Shown one piece after another: positions 55,031 to 64,000 of a stretch of 64,000 bases of DNA; within the stretch, counting starts at the first letter, position 1; every line of letters begins with the position of its first letter. The position numbers were made by a program, and so were the translations under genes. Source of the DNA: Posidonia oceanica. Lineage: Eukaryota; Streptophyta; Magnoliopsida; Alismatales; Posidoniaceae. The stretch spans positions 91,086,001 through 91,150,000 of the forward strand of contig JAZBRS010000020.1 in NCBI GenBank assembly GCA_037176725.1. Direction: 5' to 3'. The notes below the pieces were generated by a model. The model was not told where the DNA came from and did not search any database. It saw only the letters and a list, made by a program, of their open reading frames with translations.

Positions 55031-55680
55031 ATCGTTTTGAGTGCATGCACTTGTTTTCTTTTGCATTCGCCTCGTTTTGCGTGCCGTTTTGTTTTATTTG
55101 CATATCGCTTGCACTTTTGCATCGTTTTGCGTGCATGTACTTGTTTTCTTTTGCATTCGCCTCATTTCGCGTGCCGTTTTGTTTAATTTGCATATCGCTT
55201 GCACTTTTGCATCGTTTTGCGTGCCCATCTTGTTTTCTTTTGCATTTCGCCTCATTTTGTGTGCCGCTTTGTTTTATTTGCATATCGCTTGCGCCTTTGT
55301 ATCATTTTGCGTGCCTACCTTGTTTTCTTTTGCATTTCGCCTCGTTTTGCGTGTCGCTTTGTTTTATTTGCATATCACTTGCACTTTTGTATTGTTTTGC
55401 GTGCCTGTCTTGTTTTCTTTTGCATTTCGCCTCGTTTTGTGTGCCTCTTTGTTTTATTTGCATATCGCTTGCACTTTTGCATCGTTTTGTGTGCTTATCT
55501 TGTTTTCTTTTGCATTTCGCCTCGTTTTGCATGCTGCTTTGTTTTATTTGCATATCGCTTGCAGTTTTGCATCGTTTTGCATGTCCACCTTGTTTTCTTT
55601 TGCATTTCGCCTCGTTTTGCGTGCCCGCTCTCGTTTTCTGCTTGCATTTGCACCGTTTTGTGCACCCATTTTTGTTTCCC
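55031..55680 (+). repeat. 90-bp tandem array in solo LTR E
   Basis: GTGCCGTTTTGTTTTATTTG-type starts at 55081, 55171, 55261, 55351, 55441, 55531 and 55621, spacing exactly 90. Units contain CGTTTTGCGTGC, the core of A's 30-bp units, so 90 is three monomers. Three overlapping ORFs (up to 266 residues, Cys/Phe-rich) are by-products of the frame-neutral period. Confidence 0.92.
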
Positions 55681-56928
55681 TCTGCATGTCGCTTTGCATT
55701 GCATTGTTTCCATTGCTGTTTTGTTTTATCGCCTGCATTTGCATTAGAGCAATGATGCTTACTGCCTAGGAGTTCTCACGAACTAGGACTTGCCCATTCA
55801 GAATACTAGCAGCGTTGCTGAGCACGTAGCTTGCACGTTTAATTCCCTGCACGCATATTAGCACCTAGAGCACGCATTAGAGCATGCATTCAGACATTCA
55901 TTGCATTTAGGCACTAGGCAAGCATCATCCTGCATTTGTGAGCAAGATAGCCTAAGAAGGACCGATTCTCAGATGTATCGGGGGTGCCTAACACCTTCCC
56001 CGTGCGTAACAGGAGTCCTTGCCCTTTCTCTTGGCCTGCAATGACCATTTCCTTCATCCTAGGCACGAGTCATAGCATAGCATAGCATCGCATTGTGTTG
56101 CATCACATCTCTTTGCATCCTTTTTGCATCTGATTTTGCATGTCTTTTCATGCATTACCCTCGGTTTTCCTTGTCTCCCAACTTAATAGACATGGTGGCG
56201 ACTCTGATTTGTCTTATCATTTCTTTTTCCTCTTTTTGCCAGCGTTTCCGAGTCAAGTTTCCTTCCTCGGATTTCACCGCATATAGTGAACCTAATGTCG
56301 ATCGGTGCACGTGAGCTTTGGCATCGTGCATGGATTCGATATTTCAGGATTACTACACCAGGTCGATCTGCTGGGTCACCACAGTGAATGCAATCTTAGC
56401 AACCTCGATTGCAATCGTCATCCGACTGTGGCTGAAAACTAGCTTGCCTAGAAAGCGGGTAATAAAGCCCTGGAGCCACAACTCGTCTCTAAGCTCGACA
56501 CGCTTCTCGGTAGCTTCATCAAAGTATCCTAGGCAGAGCATGGGCATAGGCCCGTTGGAGCAGATCAATCTTTGCTGGCAGTCCACCGTGGAGAGTCCAG
56601 TCAGTTGGCTCAAGACTGCGGCATAGCCGTCACGCCTCATGAACATAGCCAGTCCCATGAGCTTGGAGAAGCCACAGATTAGGCGTACTTCCTCTAGCGT
56701 ACGTGTTAGCTCCGTTCTACCAAAATGGAAGACATGGTGTGCTGGCTTCCAGAACCTTGCAGCAGTGCATAGGAGATGTCGGCTCACCTCCACATCAGCA
56801 ACCCTCAACAGTTTGGACAGTATGCCCCACGAGCGCAACCTCTCGCGGTCACCTGCGGTGAGCTCGCCGATCCACTCTCGAAGAGTCTCGGAGCAATGCG
56901 TCGGGGTCACTAAAGTGGGGAAATCCAT

Positions 56929-58107
56929 TGTATAGGAGAGAGAATGCAGGCAATTGGTGCAAAGCCTTCAAATACCTACAACCAAGGCTGTGGTTCATTA
57001 GATCATATACAGACACATAATCACCAGTTGTTAAGGAAGTAGATTTCAAAGCTAGTACAGTAGTCCAATATGTTAACAGCTAGCATTCAAATCACAGAAA
57101 CTAAGCACATTCAAGCCAAGGGGTTTCGCCTGCACAGGGAGAAGTTGCACAAAAAAGAGATGATTGGAACTCTGGACCAGTGTAACCTGAAGGAGGTCAA
57201 CCTATGCTCGGTAGAAGTACTGTCTCAGTACTAAGCTAAGACAGCGAAACGGAAGGATAGAGGAAAAGGAATGATTGATGCTGTAGATACATGCATGGTT
57301 TATGATTGATATGTATTGCCCTCAACATATGGAGTGCTTAGCGCCTGCTGCAGAGGAAGAGAGTGGTCCCTGACTCACTGGACTCTACTCAGACTCTTAA
57401 CTTGTTGGTGGCACTTCGGAAAGGGTGATGATTTTGTGTTTAGATGGTGGTGTGGTGAGGACAGGCTCCATGCCAAACTCTTAAGGACCTACACCTAATT
57501 TTTTTCATTTTTCTTGTTTCTTTTGCTCCCACATAGGCGTGTAGGTTTTCTCTATCCCTGACTTGGAGGTAATGGGCACCAGGTTTGAGGCTGGGAAGCT
57601 GCCTGCTAGACAGGGGTGGCTAGGCCCTGTGGGATTTGCAGATTTCCCAGGCGCGAACTTCGACTCCTCTCCAAGGTAAGCAGGAAGGAGGGAGTTACAA
57701 TGCACACCTCTATCTCTAGGGCCGGCTTCTATCTTGGCCTTCTATGTTCTTTCTTTCTTTTTATGCACATGCTTAGACAAGTATTCTTTTTTGGCTCACA
57801 CTCTCGCTCACACCCTAGCTTTTTATCTCCCTCTTGAGGTGTAAGTCCTAGGGGGTTTGGGTATTTTGCCTGTTCTCACTGAGTGGTGGCTCCCTCACTG
57901 GTTAGGACATCTAAGTTGTATCAAGTGAGGTAGAGTAGACTCTTTCCAGAGTAGGCAAGCACTTCCGATTTCATCATTAGGCTATGATTGTAATGCATGT
58001 TTTTTTTTTTTGACAAATAAACATGGCTGATAAAGAGAATGCATGGAGATGCTAAAATGTATGCAAATGGAATGGAGGTGGTTTTGCAAGGCGAGGGTCG
58101 CTCCTGG
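56929..58107 (-). other. Conserved non-coding spacer between pol and the DUF7745-like ORF, element D
   Basis: Collinear with the A and B spacers. TTGGTTGTAG|GTATTTGAAG (AG at plus 56976-56977) is the third copy of the possible splice acceptor. The GTGGTGGCTCCCTCACTGG block is at 57883. A T run is at 57999-58010. Confidence 0.5.
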
Positions 58108-58258
58108 CTACTGATAGTACTTCTTGAGGTAGCATGAGTTGACCGGCTCTGACTGCCGAACCTGGTCCATGTCCTCAAGGATTGCTGCGCTGCCAGAAAA
58201 GGTCTGCTTGACCACAAAGGGGCTGCGCCAGTTGGGCCAGAATTTGCCTCAACCGTCA
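58108..58258 (-). pseudogene. Integrase C-terminal remnant of element D
   Basis: Only the last ~50 codons: GKFWPNWRSPFVVKQTFSGS to YLKKYYQ and TAG at 58108-58110. A TGA stands at the first codon side (GG-TTGAGG for GGTCGAGG). It is fused out of frame to the protease-RT linker by the internal deletion. Confidence 0.8.
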
Positions 58259-58933
58259 CTGCTATCTGTGCTGCTATTTGTGCTGCACTGCCTAAGTGGG
58301 GCATGTGCTGCACAAACCATCTAGACCTGCCTCCTGGCTGTAAAGTGATTAACTCATCTGGTCTAGTGGGAGTCGCTGCTGAATCTTCCTTTAAGACCAT
58401 GATGGAGGGATGGTCTTTGTGCGGGGAGGGATCTGTGACCACGGCTTTCCCTTTCTTCACCGCTCGATGCTCTGCGAGATCCTTTGCCAGCGACGCAAGC
58501 TGCTCTCGGTATAGTAGCTCCAAGTCTCCCATCACAAAGTCAATCTGAGCCTCTGCAGCCGCTCTTCCTTCCTCATCTGAGGGTGAGTCGACATAGTAGG
58601 CGTTGACGGCCTCTAGCTTTGGCTCGGCTGCTAGGTGTACCACTGCTAAAGGCGCTTGCTCTGCTGCTAGCTGCACTATCTGGCTGGCCTTCTGGCACGA
58701 CTGACTGTGGTGCTGTGGCAATCAGGGATGCAAACAGGCTGGATAGTGGTGCAACTGATGGGTGTGTTGGCAAGGTTACTACTGCTATTGATGGGAGTAG
58801 TAATGGACTTGTGGGAGCTGCTGGGTGTGCCTGATCTGTTTGTACCTCAGACTGCTCATCATCTGATAGTAGTCTTCAATACAAACCCACTCCTTTGTCG
58901 ACAGTGGGGAAGTCTGGCATGGCACTTGCTGCC
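58259..58933 (-). pseudogene. Protease-RT linker remnant of element D
   Basis: Acidic linker with VDSPSDEEGRAAAEAQIDFV, LELLYREQLASLAKDLAEHR, HPSIMVLKEDSAATPTRPDE and RWFVQHMPHLGSA, the same as B 31860-32184. It stops at the deletion junction. Confidence 0.7.
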
Positions 58934-60208
58934 CTACAGCTTGACTGCTGTTCGGATCAGATCAAGGGTACCTGCACTGGTAAAGTTAGTGAGGTCCCGA
59001 GGGATGGCCATTCTCTGATTCTTTGGCTGTAGGTGTCTATCTTCACGGGACTGTGAGTTGTACTCGAGACCTTCGGAGTCTCTTCGTTCCTCTGCCACGA
59101 TCGGCTCACCAATCCCCTGGCTATACCGCCCGAGCGGCGTTCCCTTTACGTAGTCCCACCTGTGATAGACATTTTCGACCATCCGAAAGGGGTTATTGTG
59201 AACGACCAGGGAGCTGACACACTCAAGATCAGGGATAAAGTTAACCGGCTCAGACCGATTAATGCGATACAAAGTATTAGAAAGCTCGGGGTCAAACTAG
59301 ATAGTCTGCGAGGAGACAGAAGAAATCGCCTCGATCTCCTCCTTCTCAAAATTTTCCGCCATAACAACGATAACATCGTCGCCCCAACGGAACTTGATCA
59401 TGCGATGGAGGGTCGAAGGGATGACTTGATGCTTGTGCAACCAAGGGCGCCCAAGCAGAAGGTTGAAATTAGGCTCCAAGTCGATGATGTAGAATTCCAC
59501 ATCGAATACGACTGTGCCAATGGTGAGAGGAATAATCAGAATCCCCAAAGAGTCGTGGTGTGTGTTGTTAAAAGCTATCATTCCCTTTATAGCTGGCGTG
59601 ATATCCTCGGCCTTAAATCCGAGCTTTGTTGCTGTACGCAAGGGATAGACGTTAAGGCCTGAACCATTATTAACCAGTGAAAGGGGAATGCGGAAGTTTT
59701 TAAACTGCACCGTGACAAATAGGGGTTGGTTATGGTTAATCCCTACCAGAGGTAGCTCATCTCTCGTAAAAGAGATGACCTGGGGCTCCGCGATCATACC
59801 TACCATGCTTTCTAGGGTTGCAGGCTCAATGATTTGGGACACATGGGCGGCCTGGAACACACGAAGAAAAGCCTCGCAGTGTTCAGAGGATGTATGGATG
59901 AGGTCCCAAATGGAAATGTCTGCCTTGACCTTCTTAAGCTGGGAGGTGATGTCGGCCTTGGGTTGACCCTTTTTGGTGGTAGAAGGAGTGGCTTTCGTAG
60001 TAGGCTCTGCTGTGGCGGGTATAGAGGGTTGGCTTGGTGGTGGAGGTACAGCTGGTTCTGGATGGCTAGGCCTAGCCACTAGTGCTGTAGGCTTGTAGAC
60101 CCTCCCCGATCGCATGACTTCCGTGCACATTTCTGTGGCATTGCTATAGGGCACGTGATGGGTGTCCCTGGTTAGGTTAATAACCATAGGAGCATGCGTT
60201 GCAAGCAC
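58934..60208 (-). pseudogene. Aspartic protease region of element D
   Basis: A long open stretch (303 codons from 60208): upstream VINLTRDTHHVPY, then WDLIHTSSEHCEAFLRVFQA, then the protease IPLSLVNNGSGLNVYPLRTA, KGMIAFNNTHHDSLGILIIP, VFDVEFYIIDLEPNFNLLLG, RPWLHKHQVIPSTLHRMIKF. The triplet DNG is NNG, so the catalytic Asp is lost by a G-to-A change. It continues after a stop at 59297 to about 58934. Confidence 0.8.
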
Positions 60209-60295
60209 AAGAGGGGTTACAGGGGTACTTGCTGGATGATGGGGGGATGGGTAATATTGCTGGGAAGGTGATAAGGGTTCTGGCTGAGACTTAGC

Positions 60296-60475
60296 TAGTA
60301 GGTGGACTGGGGATTCTAACTGGGATCTATCTAGGAGGTGGACAGGGGATTCTGGGTAGGGTCTACCTAGAAGGTGGACCTAGAAGGTGGACAAGGGATT
60401 CTAGCTGGGGTCTACCTAGAAGGTGGACAGGGGATTCTGGCTGGGGTCTACCTAGAAGGTGGACAGGGGCTTGAG
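60296..60475 (-). repeat. 36-bp tandem repeat in the gag-protease spacer of element D
   Basis: GGTGGACAGGGGATTCTGGC-type units start at 60301, 60337, 60373, 60422 and 60458. The spacing is 36, except for a 13-bp local duplication at 60373-60386. On the minus strand it encodes a 12-residue repeat like SPVHLLGRPQPE. Confidence 0.85.
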
Positions 60476-61248
60476 CCTGAGGTCGCATGGTGGGTCGTGC
60501 GGTAGAGCGCTCCGGCCTGGCGCACGGTCAGATCATATGAATTCCTGACTTAGAGCCGGCAACTGCCGCATGATAAAGGGAGAAGGGAAAGGGCTCAGAG
60601 ATGTCATGGATGAGCTCAGAGGGGTCTACCACGGACGTGGCGGGCCTAGAGGGGAAGAGAGAGTGTATTCCCGAGGTCCCCGCGCCTCCCAAGTTGGAAT
60701 GCTTTGGCAGAGGTTGGCAGACAATGCTAGGATGGGAGGGTGCTAATCCTAATGCAGTTGTAGATGCTGATGGAGGTGCAGAAGTGGATGCCTCGTGTGT
60801 GTCGATCACAATAGTCTTCGACTCGATCAGGTCTTGAATAGCATTCCGCAGCGTGAAACAACTATCCATCGAGTGCCCTACGGCTCGATGGAAGTTGCAG
60901 AAAAGATTCGCTCTGTGCCAATGCAGAAGCAGGTTCGGCAGTAGGCGAATCTCGGAGAACCTCAAGAACGACTCAACCTTAGGGAGGACGACATTCAGTA
61001 GTTCTGCCAGTGAGGCGAATTGGCGCCGATTTGTGACAGGTCGTCTCTACCCTTGGTATTGTCTTTGCTTGATCGGTGCGGTAGGATAGACCGGTCGGAC
61101 GGTGGTTGTGATTTGTGGAGTGGGAGGTGCCCTAGGTGCAGGTGTGTACACTACTTGATTTGGGGCAAGCCGAGCCACCAAATGAACGAGCACAATAGGG
61201 GAGTCGACGTATGCAACAACGGCTTTCGGAGGATCCTTCTTCCTAGGA

Positions 61249-61310
61249 CGGCTGCTGCTGCTGCCGCTGTTGTTGTTGCTGTTGCTACTGCTGTTGCTGT
61301 TGTTGTTGGC
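61249..61310 (-). repeat. Trinucleotide microsatellite in gag of element D
   Basis: GCTGCTGCTGCTGCCGCTGT and TTGTTGTTGC-type triplets on the plus strand encode the N/S-rich stretch ANNNSNSSSNSNNNSGSSSS of gag. Confidence 0.9.
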
Positions 61311-62912
61311 GGTGGCCTGCTTGGCGAATGCAGAGAGTGCAGGGAAGTTGCCACTCCGCAGTGAAATCTCCACACGGGCGCTAGCCCGAATCAGTGATGC
61401 AAAGGTAGTGACAGGCTGAATGCTAAGTAGAGCCCTAATAGATGGCTGTGCATCTGTAATAACGATCTCGACAGACTCCTCGTTACAGAGTCTATTGTGA
61501 ACTTGTAAGGCAAGGGTGCGCCAACGGCTGACATACTCCCTGAATGGCTTGTTGGGATTCTGCTTGGTAGTGACAAGGTCCACGTGCTTTGGGACCAGGT
61601 CCAGTTGAAGGAGTATTGTTCCAGGAACGCCTGACCAAGGTCGTTCCAAGTCATGATGGTGGCCATGTCAAGAGAGGTGAACCACTTGAGAGTCGGGCCG
61701 GTCAGACTTTTCTGGAATAGGTGGATCAGCAGCCTCTCGTCAGCCTGAAGCTGAGCGAGATCTCTGCAGTACGCCTTTAGATGGGCAATGGGGCAGCCCC
61801 TACCATTGTATTTGTCAAAATCTGGGATACAGAATTTCGATGGGAGCACCGCCTCTCAAAAGTAACTGAGGTCCCAGAATTGGTAGGACTGGTGATCACA
61901 CCCTGCACTAGACGTAGTGCCTTTTCCAGAATGCCCACCCTATTATCGAGGGGGTCAGGATTGCTGCCGAAGGTGATGGGGCAGCTGGGGCAGGGATCAC
62001 ATACACCAACTGGGTCGGACCAAGGTGCTCCTCCGGATCCACCATCGTGTCGCCTAGTGATGAGACGTGATGGCTGGCGTATCCATGCGTGGGTGTAGTG
62101 TATGATGGGATGCATGCTGGGGTAGGAACCTACTGATGCATGGGGTAGGGGTAGGTAGAGTGCTGTGCATTGGGTGGTGCAGAGTGCTAGAGCAACAACT
62201 ACTGCGCAGGCACGGTGCCGGGCAGCAGGCCTGTGGGGTACTATGCTCCAACCAGTCCGAAGGACTGGTCATCAGGTGGCGAAGTGATATGCTGTGCGGT
62301 GAGTGGTGTAAATGCAGGAGGTGGAAGCTGTGCCCCCATCGCCAGAATAGTGTGTAGCTGGGGTGATGGTCTAGGTGGAGGTGCAGTCGGGAAAGCCTGA
62401 AATGCAGGAGCAGGCTGCAGGGGAACTTCAGGAGCAACGGGAACCACAGGAGGGTGAACAGATAGAGCCATACCCTGGAATGTCTGGGCAAGCTCCATCA
62501 GATGCTGATACTACATGTCAGGGGGCCTGTCAGTGGTAATGATAAGGTGCAGTGTCGGCGAGGGACCAGATCCAAGAGGTAAGGACATAGACTATCTAGG
62601 AGGCAGGGATCCTATAGTAGAGGTCGGCACAGCAGAATAGGTGTCATAAATGACATAGCCCTAGGGGTCGGTGGCAGTTGGCACAGTCTCTGGAACACGA
62701 GTGATAGTCATCAAGATGGACTCGGTGACCGAATCCAGAGGGGCGTAAGTCTGCCAATGCCCCACAGAATGCAGGGGTGTCCCAGGCACTAGAGGGTGGA
62801 ACCTTGGTGTCGCAAGGGGCATAGAGGGAGTCGAAGCGAGAGTCGGAGGGACCGAAGCAGAAATCCCCTCCGAGGTAATAGAAACCAGAGGCTCACCGGC
62901 AAACTGGGCCAT

Positions 62913-64000
62913 AGCTGACGGAGAGCGAGTGAGAACAGGGCTGCGACAGAAAGTGAGAGGACGGGTCCTAGGAGGAGCTATCGTCGCAAAGGTGGATAGC
63001 TTGGGAGAGGATGGTCGGGAACAAGTGTCGCAACAAGGGTGTTAGTAAGAGAAAGGACTCAAGCTCCAACTAGGGAACTCGCTCACTGACCTGTATGACG
63101 AGACACAACACAAACAAAAACAAGCGTTAAAATCCGAAAGTAAAATGCAAATGTATTTAATTGTGTTATGAACGGCAGTCATGCGAATGTATTCACTCTA
63201 ACATGCTCTCTCTCACCAATCTAGTGTGTCCTAGTAGGTTGTCTACTTTGGATACTCACATGTGTATGGGTCACCGACTCAGGTTAGAAAAAGTTGGTGC
63301 CTGTCTAAATCCTGGCTCTGCCAAAGCATGGGCTGTACCCTCTACTAACACCGACACAACCCCTGACAAGGGGGGACAGACCGACCAACTCGCACCACTC
63401 CAAAGCAATGGAACAAGAGACCGGGACTATCCTTCTCAGATTGGTAGGTGAACTCAGAGATGAGAAGATGCATGCCTTATAGGATCATTCATGCAAATAT
63501 GATTATAGTTTTTTACTTGCATGTTTTATTAACCCAAGGGGGGGAGAATGTGTGTTGATGTCTCTAGTTGCTCCTAGAATTGATTTTACTTGCCATTTTT
63601 AGTTAACCATTGGGGGAACAACCAATCTCTAATTGTTCTTAGGCTTAGTAATAAAGGGGGAAGAAAGTCACCCAATTATGGCAAGCAAACATCACACATC
63701 ATTACAAAAAGCATGCTCATGGTATGTGCTAGTGTTGTGTCATATGATCAGTGAAAAAAAAGACAATCAACACATCAAAAGACATATGCAAGCATGGCAT
63801 GTGTATAAGTGAAGTGGCATGGCATACTTGTGTAAAATAAGCTAGACATGAAGCAAAAAGCATGGATTGACACAATAATCATGCAAACATGGCAGTTAAA
63901 TGCTAAGATAAGGAAAGTGCATGAGTTAAAGCGATAATTAAGCAAATAAGGTAAATAAATGCTGCGATAAGCAAATGAATATTAATGTGATAAATAAGTG
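62913..64000 (-). other. 5' leader of element D (runs off the window)
   Basis: Collinear with B's leader (39568-40680): CACCAATCTAGTGTGTCCTA at 63214 and GTATGGGTCACCGACTCA at 63265. By alignment with B the primer site should lie about 115 bp past the window end. No gene is supported. Confidence 0.6.

Larger units (their letters stand above)
50791..56357 (+). mobile_element. Element E: solo LTR (5567 bp) of the Tat/Ogre-like family
   Basis: Starts TGTAGACACCCCATTTTGAC and ends CAGGATTACTACA, as A's 3' LTR does. Flanks are CTAGG (50786-50790) and CCAGG (56358-56362), a 5-bp target duplication with one C/T difference. The uninterrupted target is seen in B (GGTGCCAGGTCGATCTG at 26151). Only LTR sub-regions are inside, no PBS, gag or pol, which is what recombination between two LTRs leaves. 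Sub-regions: AAACCCTA-rich (50860-51200), pyrimidine-rich (51200-51850), GC-rich (52200-53280), TTGCATTGCATTTT-rich (53380-54900), 90-bp array (55031-55680), conserved end (55740-56357). Confidence 0.88.
50154..56928 (-). pseudogene. DUF7745-like extra ORF of element D, split by a solo LTR
   Basis: Exon-like halves 56928-56358 (MDFPTLVTPTHCSETLREW to VVTQQIDL) and 50790-50154 (LAPIILAETYSGLGRVSHC to KKARIS) are collinear with A and B. The break is caused by solo LTR E. One further in-frame TGA near 50313-50315 (CGA expected, before HGVQSSD) lies in the second half. Otherwise both halves are open, so this may have been the best preserved copy before the insertion. Confidence 0.8.
60209..62912 (-). 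pseudogene. Gag of element D
   Basis: ATG at 62912 (MAQFAGEPLVSITSEGI). A long P/T/S-rich N-terminal part; the capsid-type domain FCIPDFDKYNGRGCPIAHLK, LIHLFQKSLTGPTLKWFTSL, MTWNDLGQAFLEQY (61849-61600); after a frameshift near 61600, NPNKPFREYVSRWRTLALQV and SIRALLSIQPVTTFASLIRA; an N/S-rich stretch; RPRKKDPPKAVV; then the knuckle-like NLFCNFHRAVGHSMDSC and IQDLIESKTIV. The first Cys and the GH...C are intact. Several stops. This copy shows the 1.6 kb that B lost. Confidence 0.8.
45604..64000 (-). mobile_element. Element D: Tat/Ogre-like element with large pol deletion, 5' end outside window
   Basis: Minus-strand order: leader, gag, protease, half of the linker, then directly the integrase end, spacer, split DUF7745-like ORF, hairpin module, arrays, PPT, and 1083 bp of 3' LTR to where B sits. 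RT, both RNase H domains and most of integrase are gone (junction about 58254-58262, about 3.5 kb by comparison with B). The 5' LTR lies past 64000. Confidence 0.82.

Noticed and set aside
54955..55769. Cys/Phe-rich ORFs of 182-266 residues in the 90-bp array
   Set aside because: Three overlapping frames of the same tandem repeat inside a solo LTR. The hydrophobic look comes from TTTTGC-rich sequence, not from a membrane protein.
50791..56357. Intron of the DUF7745-like gene in D
   Set aside because: The ends are TG...CA with a 5-bp target duplication and LTR content. A and B have no interruption here, so it is an insertion, not an intron.

Overview
The window is plant nuclear DNA and, as far as I can see, consists entirely of LTR retrotransposons nested in one another. 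I find no host gene, tRNA, rRNA or CRISPR array. The plant origin follows from the element types (Ty3/gypsy of the Tat/Ogre kind with an extra RNase H, and a SIRE-like Ty1/copia element with a 3' env-like ORF) and from TTTAGGG/AAACCCTA telomere-type repeats in the LTRs. I cannot name the species; a heterochromatic (pericentromeric-type) setting is inferred from the nesting and from many C-to-T type inactivating changes.

Layout. (1) 1-11512: element A, plus strand, the 3' part of a Tat/Ogre-like element: integrase end, a conserved spacer, a DUF7745-like extra ORF, a structured tandem-repeat region, polypurine tract and a 5.7-kb 3' LTR. (2) 11513-45603: element B, minus strand, of the same family. 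Its 3' LTR is split by A and by (3) element C, 11525-21059, minus strand, a 9.5-kb SIRE-like copia with both LTRs. B's internal region (22322-40814) holds PPT, tandem arrays, DUF7745-like pseudogene, integrase, RNase H domains, RT, protease and gag, and its gag is broken by (4) element F (34878-39498), a 5'-truncated non-autonomous element. B's 5' LTR is 40815-45603. (5) 45604-64000: element D, minus strand, same family, whose 3' LTR received B. D has lost about 3.5 kb of pol, and its DUF7745-like ORF is split by (6) element E, a 5.57-kb solo LTR (50791-56357) with a 5-bp target duplication.

How the parts relate. A, B and D allow a three-way comparison of one family. Conserved in all three, on the element sense strand, are: the DUF7745-like ORF after integrase; a spacer with a possible splice acceptor before it; a hairpin module (GATACCAGGGG/CCCCTGGTATC) next to an ACGT-containing motif; GATA...TATC stem units; and a roughly 90-nt inverted repeat spanning the PPT and the LTR edge. 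Each copy has amplified a different subunit of this 3' region. Element C separately shows a promoter-like module ahead of its env-like ORF that reuses the motif set of its own LTR U3. All coding regions seen are damaged or partial, so the window is a fossil record. The conserved non-coding architecture and the copia internal module are the points most worth following. All family assignments are by reading motifs, without database searches.
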